A program made the translations under genes and the position numbers. A model generated the notes under the pieces. That model was not told where the DNA came from. It saw only the letters and a program-made list of their open reading frames with translations, and did no database searches. DNA of 64,000 nt from Arachidicoccus soli (GTDB lineage Bacteria > Bacteroidota > Bacteroidia > Chitinophagales > Chitinophagaceae), in the NCBI RefSeq assembly GCF_003600625.1, contig NZ_CP032489.1, positions 2,232,001 through 2,296,000 of the forward strand, written 5' to 3'. Each line of letters begins with the position of its first letter. Positions within the stretch are counted from its first letter, which is position 1. Positions 26,125 to 36,745 of this stretch are shown piece after piece.

Positions 26125-26454
26125 TTAAACAAACACCTGTTGTAACAGGTATTTCTTTTGCTTTTCAAGCTGTTTTAGGATTGCTTTTTCGACTTGGATT
26201 TTTGGTCTATTTTGGATAAAAATGAAGCAATTCGGTTTCGTTCTTCTATTGATGGAATTTGTACATAAATTTTCTCTATAGTTGTTCACCATTTGCGGAA
26301 ATGTAGGAACCGGAATTTCTGTTTTTTGGGCTTGTGGATCAGCTAACGCAGAAACGGCGCTTTCCAGTAAACGTGCAACTTCCTGCCTGTTCTTTTTATC
26401 TTTTTCATAAATCAAAGCAAATTTGCTGTCTTTCTTTAAGTGCTCATTTTTCAC
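26125..26454 (-). pseudogene. hsdS 3' remnant inside an unidentified 109-codon frame
   Basis: The last 25 codons (LKQLEKQKKYLLQQVFV) are the end of a type I restriction specificity subunit. Just before this, a second frame encodes the matching upstream helix (SIEERNRIASFLSKIDQK), so the hsdS piece is broken by a frameshift near 26200-26210. The N-terminal 65 residues of the open frame (EVARLLESAVSALADP and others) I do not recognise. It may be a chimera. Its orientation is opposite to the hsdS piece at 24722. Confidence 0.5.
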
Positions 26455-26469
26455 GCTGCACCAGATGAG

Positions 26470-26862
26470 TTATTCGTCAGCTTCATTCCCGTCAACATGC
26501 ACATACGATTCGGGATTGGTTTGCAATATTGAAAGCGTATCTTTTAATTCTTCCGATGACAAAGTGGAAAAGTACTTTTCTAATGTATGCAGATAAGTCG
26601 CATTGAATGTCCAGAATATGTATTTAGCAGCATCGTCAAAGAGATTGGTGCTTTTGAAAATTTGCAAAGAAAAAACCGGTGGTGTACTAAGCAGCGTGAG
26701 ACAGTTCCCCACTCTCATCACTTGTCCAATATATAACTCATAAAAGCCGAGACGAAAGTTAAAACGGTTGGTTTTCTTGCCATCAATGGAAACCTCATTG
26801 ATGTAGTTTTTGTTGGAAAGTGCCTTTGTCGACCAGTGTATTTTTCTTCCGAATGGTTTCAT
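26470..26862 (-). CDS. Hypothetical protein in the mobile region
   Basis: I do not recognise this protein. From the ATG at 26862 it has 130 residues (MKPFGRKIHWSTK...), mixed alpha/beta composition, no signal peptide or clear membrane segment, and an acidic end (VDGNEADE). A longer frame starts at 26982 but its first 40 residues are basic, AT-driven and lack a motif, so I do not favour it. It lies 15 bases upstream of the hsdS-containing frame and next to the tRNA-like scar, so it may be cargo or a remnant of a larger gene. Confidence 0.4.
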   Translation of the reverse strand: MKPFGRKIHWSTKALSNKNYINEVSIDGKKTNRFNFRLGFYELYIGQVMRVGNCLTLLSTPPVFSLQIFKSTNLFDDAAKYIFWTFNATYLHTLEKYFSTLSSEELKDTLSILQTNPESYVHVDGNEADE

Positions 26863-26999
26863 TTGACAATACCGCCTTTGATATCGAATAAAGTTAAGAT
26901 TTTGGTTGTTAATTTTTATTCGCAGACAAACATGTATCAAATTATGTATCAAATGAAAAAAGCAGCTATGAGATTTGTTCATAACTACTTGATTATTAA

Positions 27000-27044
27000 G
27001 TGACCCCCGTAGGGACTCGAACCCTAGACCCGCTGATTAAAGGA
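27000..27044 (-). other. tRNA-Lys-like 3' fragment, probable attachment-site scar
   Basis: On the minus strand the sequence reads from the anticodon loop (TTTAA), through TCAGC, GGGTC and the T arm TAGGG-TTCGAGT-CCCTA, to a 3' acceptor half followed by CAC. It aligns with the intact tRNA-Lys at 4596-4668 over about 45 bases, with several changes and one extra G in the acceptor. No 5' half, D arm or anticodon stem 5' strand exists. Such 3' tRNA copies are left when an integrase recombines in the anticodon or T arm. Confidence 0.65.
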
Positions 27045-27056
27045 GTTAGAGAAGTT

Positions 27057-29159
<2,103 letters not shown>

Positions 29160-29377
29160 TTAAATTTTATGTGGAAAGGTTTTGAGAACTTTATCACAAT
29201 TCAATGTCAAAAATAAGCGCTCAATACCATAAAAGACCAAAGAGAGCTTTAATTGTTTTATTTCTCCATTATGCCAAAAGTCTCATTTTTCAACTCAAGG
29301 AAATAAACTCTCTCCTCTTCAAATTTCCAAATTATCAAATTATCACTTACATTCGCAACCTCAAAATAAATTTTTAG

Positions 29378-29917
29378 ATGGAATACAACAAAATTATTTC
29401 CGTAACCGGAATGAGCGGTTTATTTGAATTGGTGGGTAATAAAGCCGATGGTGCAATTGTACGTTCTTTGGAAGATAACAGTACAAAATTTGCTTCTTCA
29501 CGCAGTCATCAATTTTCGCATTTAGAAAGTATTGAAATATATACCATTCGTGAAAATGTAAATTTGGTAGATATTTTCAATGCCATGAAAAATAGCAGCG
29601 AAAAACTACCCGATTATAAGAATAATGCAGCAGTAAAAAAGTATTTTGAAAAAGCATATCCCGAAATGGATTTTGATCGTGTGTATGCAAGTGATATGAA
29701 GAAGATGGTGCGTTGGTATGAAATACTTACAGATAAAAATATTGCATTTGAAATTTCGGCAGCTCCGGAAGAAGCAGTAACTGAAGCAGCTGAGCCTGCT
29801 GCTGAAGAAAAAACGCCTGCAAAAAAATCAACTAAAAAATCAGAAGCAAAACCTGCAGCGGAAAATACAGCAGAAAAACCAAAGAAAAAATCAGCGCCTA
29901 AGAAGACTGATAAATAA
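29378..29917 (+). CDS. DUF5606 protein with lysine/alanine-rich tail
   Basis: The first 125 residues match the Bacteroidota-specific DUF5606 domain (YNKIISVTGMSGLFELVG; a small beta domain, then AVKKYFEKAYPEMDFDRVY and MKKMVRWYEIL). The last 50 residues are low-complexity, rich in Ala, Lys, Glu and Pro, with several KK and PAKK/APKK motifs, like histone H1 or nucleoid-associated tails. Function is not known; nucleic-acid binding is a reasonable inference. A terminator follows at 29944. The TTTAG spacer and start at 29378 fit the domain start exactly. Confidence 0.85.
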   Translation: MEYNKIISVTGMSGLFELVGNKADGAIVRSLEDNSTKFASSRSHQFSHLESIEIYTIRENVNLVDIFNAMKNSSEKLPDYKNNAAVKKYFEKAYPEMDFDRVYASDMKKMVRWYEILTDKNIAFEISAAPEEAVTEAAEPAAEEKTPAKKSTKKSEAKPAAENTAEKPKKKSAPKKTDK

Positions 29918-29943
29918 TAGGTTTTAAGTAGAAAATAGTTTAG

Positions 29944-29985
29944 CGCAACCAAAGACATGTTAAAATCCTTTGGTTGCGTTTTTTT
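29944..29985 (+). terminator. Intrinsic terminator after the DUF5606 gene
   Basis: An 11-bp hairpin CGCAACCAAAG / CTTTGGTTGCG (29944-29954 with 29968-29978) is followed by seven or more T. It overlaps a possible upstream start of the next gene and so supports the later start at 30068. Confidence 0.88.
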
Positions 29986-30067
29986 ATTTTTATTTTTGTT
30001 TGCGATAATTCAGAAGAGAGAAAGGACAATATATTCTAAAAATAATTATTCAAAATTCAACATTAAT

Positions 30068-31789
30068 ATGCCTTATACAGCCGATATCCAAAAACTACCG
30101 AGAAAATTTGTACCCGAAGATTTTACAATTACGACTTGGAAAACATTAGAACCTTATTTTAAAGACTTGTTAGACAGATCAATTCATTCGAAAGAAGATT
30201 TAGAAAACTGGTTGCTCGATATCAGCGAAATCGAAGCAGTCGTAAGCGAAGACGCTTGTTGGCGTCAAATAAAAATGACTTGCGACACCACCGATAAGTC
30301 ACTGGAAGAAGCTTTTACTTTTTTCTGTATGGAAATTCAACCCAAATTGCAACCTTATGCAGATGCGTTGAATAAAAAATTGGTTAATTCGCCCTATTTA
30401 AAAGAACTGGATCAAGAAAAATTTGCCACTTATCTGCGCAGTGTAAAGAAAAGTATTGCGCTCTTTCGAGAAGCGAATATTCCCATTCAAGCAGAATTAA
30501 GTGTATTGCAACAGCAATATGGAGCGATAGCCGGTAAAATGTCCATTGAAGTAAATGGCGAAGAATATACGTTACAACAAGCGGCAAAATTCTTTGAAAA
30601 TCCCGACAGAGCCTTACGTAAAGAGGTCTATTACAAAGTGCAAGAGAGGCGTTTGCAGGATAAAGATGCGTTGAATAATTTATATTCCCAGTTGATTGAA
30701 AAACGTCAACAAGTGGCGGAAAACGCAGGTTTTAGTAATTATAGAGATTATAAATTCGAAGAGTTGGGTCGTTTTGATTATACCAAAGAAGATTGTTTTC
30801 AATTTCACGAAGCAGTAAAATTGCACCTGCTTCCTTTGGTAGAAAAAATAAATCTATATAAAAAAGAAAAATTAGGTTTGGATGATTACCGACCCTGGGA
30901 TACAGAAGCCGAAGTAGCGGGAGTAGAACCATTGCGACCATTTACAGATGGGAAAGATTTGATAGCAAAAACAGAAAAATGTTTCCATGCTTTAAATCCG
31001 TTTTTTGCAGACTGCTTAAAGAAAATGCAAGAGCTCCACCATTTTGATTTGGATAGCCGAAAAGGCAAAGCGCCAGGCGGTTATAATTGTCCTTTAGCTG
31101 AAAGTGGCGCACCCTTTATCTTTATGAACGCTGCAGGGCAAATGAGTGATGTCACTACCATGGTACACGAAGGTGGGCACGCTATTCATTCATTCTTGGC
31201 ACATCCATTAGAACTGAGTGCTTTTAAAGAATATCCTATGGAAATCGCTGAGGTAGCAAGTATGTCAATGGAATTGTTTAGCATGAATCATTGGGATGTG
31301 TATTTTGATAATGCTGCGGAATTAAAACGTGCAAAAATTCATCAATTAGAAAGAGTCATTACTATCTTTCCATGGATTGCCATAATCGATAAATTTCAAC
31401 ATTGGGTTTACGAAAACCCCAATCATACATTGGAACAAAGAACAGAAAACTGGATGCTTATCTTGAACGATTTTTCTACCAATACTGTTGATTTCAGTGG
31501 TTTAGAGAAATTTAGAGAAATAAGTTGGCAACGCCAGTTGCATCTATTTGAAGTACCTTTTTATTATATTGAATATGGCATTGCGCAGTTGGGCGCTATT
31601 GGCATGTGGATGCAATATCAGCAAAACCCAGAGCAAGCTTTGAATAATTATATGAAGGCTTTAAGTTTGGGTGGCACAAAAACATTACCCGAATTATTTA
31701 AAGCTGCCGGATTAGAATTTGACCTCTCTCCTGCCCATATCAAAAAATTGATGGACTTTGTAAATGAAGAGTTGGAGAAATTATTATAA
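30068..31789 (+). CDS. M3 family oligoendopeptidase (PepF-like)
   Basis: A cytoplasmic zinc metallopeptidase that cuts short peptides. The zinc motif is MVHEGGHAIHSF (HExxH) with the third ligand Glu in the EIAEVASMSMEL segment, and NAAGQMSDV lies just before. The C-terminal FYYIEYGIAQLGA is typical of the M3B/PepF group. I use the ATG at 30068 (MPYTADIQK), giving 573 residues; the longer frame from 29957 would read through the preceding terminator. The alcohol dehydrogenase gene follows after 19 bases and may be cotranscribed. Confidence 0.92.
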   Translation: MPYTADIQKLPRKFVPEDFTITTWKTLEPYFKDLLDRSIHSKEDLENWLLDISEIEAVVSEDACWRQIKMTCDTTDKSLEEAFTFFCMEIQPKLQPYADALNKKLVNSPYLKELDQEKFATYLRSVKKSIALFREANIPIQAELSVLQQQYGAIAGKMSIEVNGEEYTLQQAAKFFENPDRALRKEVYYKVQERRLQDKDALNNLYSQLIEKRQQVAENAGFSNYRDYKFEELGRFDYTKEDCFQFHEAVKLHLLPLVEKINLYKKEKLGLDDYRPWDTEAEVAGVEPLRPFTDGKDLIAKTEKCFHALNPFFADCLKKMQELHHFDLDSRKGKAPGGYNCPLAESGAPFIFMNAAGQMSDVTTMVHEGGHAIHSFLAHPLELSAFKEYPMEIAEVASMSMELFSMNHWDVYFDNAAELKRAKIHQLERVITIFPWIAIIDKFQHWVYENPNHTLEQRTENWMLILNDFSTNTVDFSGLEKFREISWQRQLHLFEVPFYYIEYGIAQLGAIGMWMQYQQNPEQALNNYMKALSLGGTKTLPELFKAAGLEFDLSPAHIKKLMDFVNEELEKLL

Positions 31790-31808
31790 TAATTAAATAC
31801 AGAATACA

Positions 31809-32855
31809 ATGATAGCAACAAAAGGATACGCTGCTCATAGCCAAACAGACTCATTAAAGCCTTGGGATTTTGAACGTCGAGAAGTAGGTGAAAATGATGT
31901 GTTGATAGATATCTTATATAGTGGTGTTTGTCACTCCGATATTCATCAGGTTCGCAGCGAATGGGGACCGGCAAGGTATCCCATTGTTCCGGGTCACGAA
32001 ATAGTTGGCCGTATTGCGAAAGTAGGTTCGAATGTCACCAAATTTAAAGTGGGCGATTTAGCTGGCATTGGCTGTATGGTAGATTCTTGTAAAGAATGTC
32101 CAAGTTGTAAAGGCGGGCAAGAACAGTTTTGCGAAAAAGGTGAGACAGTATTTACCTACAATTCTTTGGAACGCGATAAGCAAACGCCCACCTACGGCGG
32201 TTACTCTAATAAGATTGTTTGTACACAGGAATTTGTTGTAAAGGTTTCCGAAAAGTTAGATTTAAAAGGTGTTGCACCTTTGCTTTGTGCAGGCATCACG
32301 ACCTACTCTCCTTTGCGCAGATGGAAAATTGGCAAAGGTCACAAAGTAGCTGTTTTAGGACTTGGCGGTTTAGGACACATGGCTGTAAAATTCGCTGCAT
32401 CTTTTGGTGCAGATGTTACTATGCTGAGCCGTTCAGCTTCTAAGGAAAAAGATGCCAGAGAATTGGGCGCACATCATTTTTGCAACACAAGAGATGCTGA
32501 AGAAGTAAAGAAGTTAGCAGGCACTTTCGATTTTATAATTGACACCGTTTCTGCTCCGCACAATTACGATTTGTATTTGGGCATGCTCAAAACAAATGGT
32601 GTTCAAATATGTGTTGGACTTCCTCCAGAGCCTATTAAAATGAATGGTTTTAGTTTATTAAAAGGGAATAAATCCATTACCGGTTCTTCCATTGGTGGCA
32701 TTGCTGAAACACAAGAAATGCTGGATTATTGCGCCGAACACAATATTGTTTCGGACATTGAATTAATCAATATTAACTATGTAAATGAAGCTTACGAAAG
32801 AGTGCTCAACAGCGATGTCAAATATCGTTTTGTGATTGATATGGCGACAATTTAA
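31809..32855 (+). CDS. Zinc-dependent NAD(P) alcohol dehydrogenase (YahK/YjgB type)
   Basis: A medium-chain dehydrogenase/reductase of the cinnamyl-alcohol/YahK subgroup that reduces aldehydes, usually with NADPH. Catalytic zinc ligands are in SGVCHSDIHQV and PGHEIVGR; the structural zinc lobe is CKECPSCKGGQEQFC; the Rossmann motif is GLGGLGHMAVK. 348 residues, full length. It lies immediately downstream of the M3 peptidase gene. The physiological substrate is not evident. Confidence 0.9.
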   Translation: MIATKGYAAHSQTDSLKPWDFERREVGENDVLIDILYSGVCHSDIHQVRSEWGPARYPIVPGHEIVGRIAKVGSNVTKFKVGDLAGIGCMVDSCKECPSCKGGQEQFCEKGETVFTYNSLERDKQTPTYGGYSNKIVCTQEFVVKVSEKLDLKGVAPLLCAGITTYSPLRRWKIGKGHKVAVLGLGGLGHMAVKFAASFGADVTMLSRSASKEKDARELGAHHFCNTRDAEEVKKLAGTFDFIIDTVSAPHNYDLYLGMLKTNGVQICVGLPPEPIKMNGFSLLKGNKSITGSSIGGIAETQEMLDYCAEHNIVSDIELININYVNEAYERVLNSDVKYRFVIDMATI

Positions 32856-32972
32856 TACTTCTAAATGAGAGATTTTTTTTAGTTTAATATTTTTTTACAG
32901 CAAAAAAATAAAAAAAGCTCCAAATTTATTTTACCTTACAAGAACATTTTTTATTCACCTAAAAAAATAATC

Positions 32973-33302
32973 ATGTCAAAATTTGCAATTACTAAAAGAA
33001 CCAATGGCGAATTTCAATTCAGTTTGAAAGACGATAGTGGTAAAATTTTATTGGGAAGCGAAGGTTATACAAATCATTCGGCTTGCCTAAATGGTGTTGA
33101 ATCTGTAAAGAAGAATGCCGCTATCGATGCTCATATCGAAAAAAAAGATTCTTCTAATGGAAAGTTTTTCTTTAATGTAAAAGCGTCTAATGGTCAAGTA
33201 GTGGCTACCAGTCACATGCACGATACTGATGAAATTCGTTCAGAAATTATAAAAGTTATAAAAACTGCAGCGTCTGCAACTACAGACGACCAAACATTAT
33301 AA
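32973..33302 (+). CDS. YegP family protein (two DUF1508 repeats)
   Basis: A 109-residue protein of two tandem DUF1508 repeats: FAITKRTNGEFQFSLK...ILLGSEGYTNHSAC, and DSSNGKFFFNVKASNGQVVATS, each with the F-x-F-x-L-K/A-x-N-G-Q pattern. YegP proteins are small cytoplasmic beta/alpha proteins of unclear function, sometimes stress-linked. The repeat count and size are normal. A strong terminator follows within 20 bases. Confidence 0.9.
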   Translation: MSKFAITKRTNGEFQFSLKDDSGKILLGSEGYTNHSACLNGVESVKKNAAIDAHIEKKDSSNGKFFFNVKASNGQVVATSHMHDTDEIRSEIIKVIKTAASATTDDQTL

Positions 33303-33316
33303 GTTTCTCTATTGAT

Positions 33317-33356
33317 AAAACGAGGCTGTCCAAAAAGTACGGACAGCCTCGTTTTT
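33317..33356. terminator. Bidirectional terminator between yegP-like gene and the carotenoid operon
   Basis: A perfect 11-bp hairpin CGAGGCTGTCC / GGACAGCCTCG (33321-33331 and 33341-33351) is flanked by A4 on one side and T5 on the other. It can stop plus-strand transcription after yegP and minus-strand transcription coming from phr. Confidence 0.88.
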
Positions 33357-33462
33357 ATTCGAATCACTGAGTGAGTCATATTTTCGTTTACGCAATTCTA
33401 AGAGGGTTCATTTTACTTTTTCTACAGCCTCATTGATTTTCCCGAGTTGCAAAAAAATTACG

Positions 33463-34770
33463 TTATTCATTGACGGCTTCTTTGTAAACTTTTAAAGCAA
33501 GCTGCCTAGAAGATTTATACTCCACAATGGGTTTCGGATATTTGTCAGTATCAAATTCCGGAACCCATTTTTTAATGTAAATAAACTGAGGGTCAAATTT
33601 TTCAATTTGTGTGGTAGGATTAAAAATTCTAAAATAAGGCGCAGCATCGCAACCACAACCTGCCGCCCATTGCCAGTTTCCATTGTTGGAAGATAATTCG
33701 TAATCCAATAGTTTTTCTGCGAAATATGCTTCTCCCCAGCGCCAGTCAATCAATAAATTTTTAGTAAGAAAACCAGCTACAATCATGCGGACACGATTGT
33801 GCATAAAACCCGTTTCATTTAACTCCCTCATTCCTGCATCAACAATTGGAAATCCTGTTTTACCTTCACACCAAAGTGCAAATTCATTTTCATTATTACG
33901 CCATTTAATAAATTCATATTTCTGTTTAAAAGAATGATGTATCACTTTTGGGAAATGAAAAAGAATCATCATAAAAAATTCTCTCCAAATAAGTTCATTC
34001 AGCCAAGTTTCGCTCCATTTATTGGCCAAGCTGACCAAATATCGAACACTTATTGTACCAAAACGCAAATGTAGACTTACATAACTCGTTCCTTCAATCG
34101 AAGGTATATTGCGCGTTTCCGCATAATGATGAATTGTATGCTCGTCAATTCTTGGTGAAGGAAAATCAAATGAAATATTTTCAAAACCTATATCTTCTAA
34201 TGATGGAAAGTCAAAAGGTTTTGTATTCAATAAATTGTATAAATACTTTTCGCTGGAGAATATTTTCAATTCATTCTCCTGAAATTTCTGTTTCCAAATC
34301 TTTGAATAAGGGGTAAAAATAGTGTAGGGGTTTCCATCAGATTTTAGGATTTCGGAACGTTCAAAAACCACCTGATCTTTATAAGTATAAAAAGCAATAT
34401 TCTTTTCCGCCAATAAATTTCTAATAATTAAATCTCTTTCAATAGCATAAGGTTCATAATCGTGATTGGTATACACAGCCTTGATGCTGTAATCACTGCT
34501 TAGTTGAGAAAATATATCTTTAAGGTTACCTAATTTAACCAATAAAGAAGAATTGTATCGTTTAAACTCAGCCCAAATCTTCTCTAAACTTTGATGAATA
34601 AAAACTACACGTTTGTCTCTCCGATTGGGAAGTTGGTTCAAAATATCTTCATCAAAAATAAATAGTGACAATACAGGAAACTCTTCCTGCAATGCAGAAT
34701 ATAAAGCTGAATTATCTTCTAAACGCAAATCTCTTCGAAACCAAAACACAACGACTTCCTTCTTTTGCAT
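33463..34770 (-). CDS. phr: Deoxyribodipyrimidine photolyase (CPD photolyase, cryptochrome family)
   Basis: Blue-light DNA repair enzyme with FAD and an antenna chromophore. The N-terminal Rossmann part starts VVFWFRRDLRLEDNSALY; the FAD domain has TSYVSLHLRFGTIS, the WLNELIWREFFM helix, GKTGFPIVDAGMRELN, HNRVRMIVAGFL and the C-terminal SSNNGNWQWAAGCGCDAAP. These fit class I CPD photolyases. At 435 residues it is slightly short for the family but covers all blocks. It is the last gene of the carotenoid operon, 5 bases after the TspO-like gene, consistent with a light-protection regulon. Confidence 0.92.
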   Translation of the reverse strand: MQKKEVVVFWFRRDLRLEDNSALYSALQEEFPVLSLFIFDEDILNQLPNRRDKRVVFIHQSLEKIWAEFKRYNSSLLVKLGNLKDIFSQLSSDYSIKAVYTNHDYEPYAIERDLIIRNLLAEKNIAFYTYKDQVVFERSEILKSDGNPYTIFTPYSKIWKQKFQENELKIFSSEKYLYNLLNTKPFDFPSLEDIGFENISFDFPSPRIDEHTIHHYAETRNIPSIEGTSYVSLHLRFGTISVRYLVSLANKWSETWLNELIWREFFMMILFHFPKVIHHSFKQKYEFIKWRNNENEFALWCEGKTGFPIVDAGMRELNETGFMHNRVRMIVAGFLTKNLLIDWRWGEAYFAEKLLDYELSSNNGNWQWAAGCGCDAAPYFRIFNPTTQIEKFDPQFIYIKKWVPEFDTDKYPKPIVEYKSSRQLALKVYKEAVNE

Positions 34771-34775
34771 AAATA

Positions 34776-35555
34776 CTATAACTTAAAACTTTCAATGAAA
34801 TATTTTCTATTTCTAAAACCATGAATCATCGTATTGATAATTAAAATAACAGCAATAACTAAACCTGTATAAGCAATCGATTTGGAAGCTGTCCAATTGG
34901 CTACAGCTATCGCTATCAGTGCCCAAGCGCCAACTAAAGCAAATTCTCGCATGTTTCTTTTCTGTATAATAATTAAATTAATAATGCCAGCAATACACAT
35001 CATAATAATTGTCCAAGTGATAGGCGAAATCCCGAAACCACTCCATTCAATTTTGGTCAAATACGCAGCAATATCTGCAATTAAAGCAACTGATATCCAA
35101 CCAGCATAAAAACAAAATGGCCACCAAACACTTACAATTCTTTTAAATGGAACATGATCTAATTCTAACCTTGCGTTAAATATAATTTTAACCAAACTGG
35201 TTAATAGAATGATCATTAAGATTACGGAAAGTCCAGTGTAATCATATAACCAGGCAAAAACCCAGAGACAATTTGCTAAACAAGTAAGAACAAACCACCA
35301 ACTAATTTGTTCAAAAATGGGATTATTGTCTTTTTTAACTAAGGAAGAAATTCCCGCAAAAACAAAGACAATTAATAAAATGTAAATAAGTCCCCAAATG
35401 GAGAAAGCGTAACCAGCCGGCGTGAAAAAATTATGATATTTATCGGAAACGGTCTTCATGGTATTCCCGTTCAACATACCTGTATTAGAAGCATAATTAA
35501 CCACGATAGTTACCAATAATGCAATGGCATTGGAGATGACCAATTTCTTTTTCAT
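34776..35555 (-). CDS. TspO/MBR-related membrane protein
   Basis: A 259-residue multi-spanning protein with about seven predicted helices, rich in Trp within membrane segments (FSIWGLIY, LANCLWVFAWLYDYTG, WWPFCFYAGW). This resembles the tryptophan-rich sensory protein family but with extra helices compared with 5-helix TspO. TspO proteins bind tetrapyrroles and regulate photopigment genes in other bacteria. A location between the lycopene cyclase and photolyase genes fits a light or porphyrin role. The identity is by fold-like pattern only. Confidence 0.68.
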   Translation of the reverse strand: MKKKLVISNAIALLVTIVVNYASNTGMLNGNTMKTVSDKYHNFFTPAGYAFSIWGLIYILLIVFVFAGISSLVKKDNNPIFEQISWWFVLTCLANCLWVFAWLYDYTGLSVILMIILLTSLVKIIFNARLELDHVPFKRIVSVWWPFCFYAGWISVALIADIAAYLTKIEWSGFGISPITWTIIMMCIAGIINLIIIQKRNMREFALVGAWALIAIAVANWTASKSIAYTGLVIAVILIINTMIHGFRNRKYFIESFKL

Positions 35556-35585
35556 AAAATAAATTTTAATTATTTAGCGATTTAT

Positions 35586-36275
35586 TCATTTGGACTTCCT
35601 CTTTAAAAATAGCTTATAAAAAGCGAGGTTTATTATAAATAATTCAAACCCATAAATTACATCTTCTACAGGAATGGTTAGGGCGCGTATATGCATATTA
35701 TCTGCATTATTATACATTACCACGGGCCGTTGAATCCCGCTACCCGTCAACATTCCATTAACTATTAAAAATGGAATAATTAGAATGGCATACACTGTAA
35801 ATGCATTCCCCAACCATTGCATTTTTAAATAGTATTTAAATAGTAAGATAATTAATCCTGTACTAATAAAAGTAACGGAAGTGTAGGCTCGATCTATAAA
35901 TAAAAAGCCAACGACGAATAAAAAAACTGCAAAAACTATACAAAAAATATCCTCATTTCTAACTTTCCAAGAGAGGTTATAAAACTTATTCAAACAAAAG
36001 AAAGTAAAGACACAGGAAAAAGGAATACAGATAAAAAATAAAATTTCTTCTAATGGAAGGTCCAAGATATAAATACCAATAATATAGTCCGGGTTGAAAT
36101 GCCAAACACCCATTTTTGTAAAAATACTATCCCAAATTATAAACATTAAAGTGGTCAATAAACACGCTGGGAAGAAAGACTTCCAAGTTTTATAAAACTT
36201 AATCTTGGGATGAAAGGAAAATATGAAAGGGACAATTACTGTAAAGAAATCAATCCATAAATAAAGTGTCTTCAT
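35586..36275 (-). CDS. Lycopene cyclase, CrtYcd type (fused heterodimer form)
   Basis: A 229-residue integral membrane protein with two repeats of the lycopene cyclase domain (about 1-100 and 110-229). Each repeat carries the conserved PxE(E) motif: LDLPLEEILFFI near residue 75 and the later TIPVEDVIYGFE. These proteins cyclise the ends of lycopene to beta-carotene in the membrane. The fused form is common in Bacteroidota. Start and stop codons overlap by a base with crtZ and a short gap follows to the TspO-like gene. Hydroxylation is expected from CrtZ. Confidence 0.9.
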   Translation of the reverse strand: MKTLYLWIDFFTVIVPFIFSFHPKIKFYKTWKSFFPACLLTTLMFIIWDSIFTKMGVWHFNPDYIIGIYILDLPLEEILFFICIPFSCVFTFFCLNKFYNLSWKVRNEDIFCIVFAVFLFVVGFLFIDRAYTSVTFISTGLIILLFKYYLKMQWLGNAFTVYAILIIPFLIVNGMLTGSGIQRPVVMYNNADNMHIRALTIPVEDVIYGFELFIINLAFYKLFLKRKSK

Positions 36276-36745
36276 TAGGCATTTTTATTTTTCATTTCTT
36301 TGAAATATTTAAATGGCACCCAAAGCATTCCAAAACATTCGCCATCGAATTTCCCTAAATGTTTGTGATGCATTTTATGTGCTCTTCGTAATGCTCTAAA
36401 ATAAACACTATCACTATGTCTCAGGATTTTAAACCGCTGATGAATAAAAATATCGTGAATGATAAAATAAGCTAATCCATACAAAGTAATACCTGCGCCA
36501 ATCCAGAATACAAAATTATAATTATTGAACATACCGAATAATAAACACAAAATTCCAGGCACCGCAAAGAGAATAAAAAAGAAGTCGTTATGTTCAAAAA
36601 AACCATCATCTTCCTTTTTATGATGATCTCTGTGCCAACGCCACAATAAGCCGTGCATTATATATTTGTGTGCCAACCAGGCCACACCTTCCATTCCAAT
36701 AAATGCGCCTATCAATGCAATCGCATCTATGATAATAGTCTTCAT
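36275..36745 (-). CDS. crtZ: Beta-carotene hydroxylase
   Basis: A non-haem di-iron membrane hydroxylase that adds 3-hydroxyls to beta-carotene, giving zeaxanthin. The four His clusters are HKYIMH (H26, H31), HRDHH (H38, H41, H42), HDIFIH (H97, H102) and HKMHH (H123, H126, H127). Two to four membrane segments separate them. 156 residues, the family length. Its ATG and the SRPBCC stop share a base, as do its stop and the cyclase start, so the three genes are translationally packed. Confidence 0.93.
   Translation of the reverse strand: MKTIIIDAIALIGAFIGMEGVAWLAHKYIMHGLLWRWHRDHHKKEDDGFFEHNDFFFILFAVPGILCLLFGMFNNYNFVFWIGAGITLYGLAYFIIHDIFIHQRFKILRHSDSVYFRALRRAHKMHHKHLGKFDGECFGMLWVPFKYFKEMKNKNA

Noticed and set aside
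26135-26150. Hairpin ACCTGTT/AACAGGT
   Set aside because: It is short and lies within the hsdS coding remnant; it is a chance palindrome in coding text.
29957-30067. Upstream start of the M3 peptidase
   Set aside because: This part contains the terminator of the previous gene and encodes a non-family hydrophobic leader; the ATG at 30068 fits the family.
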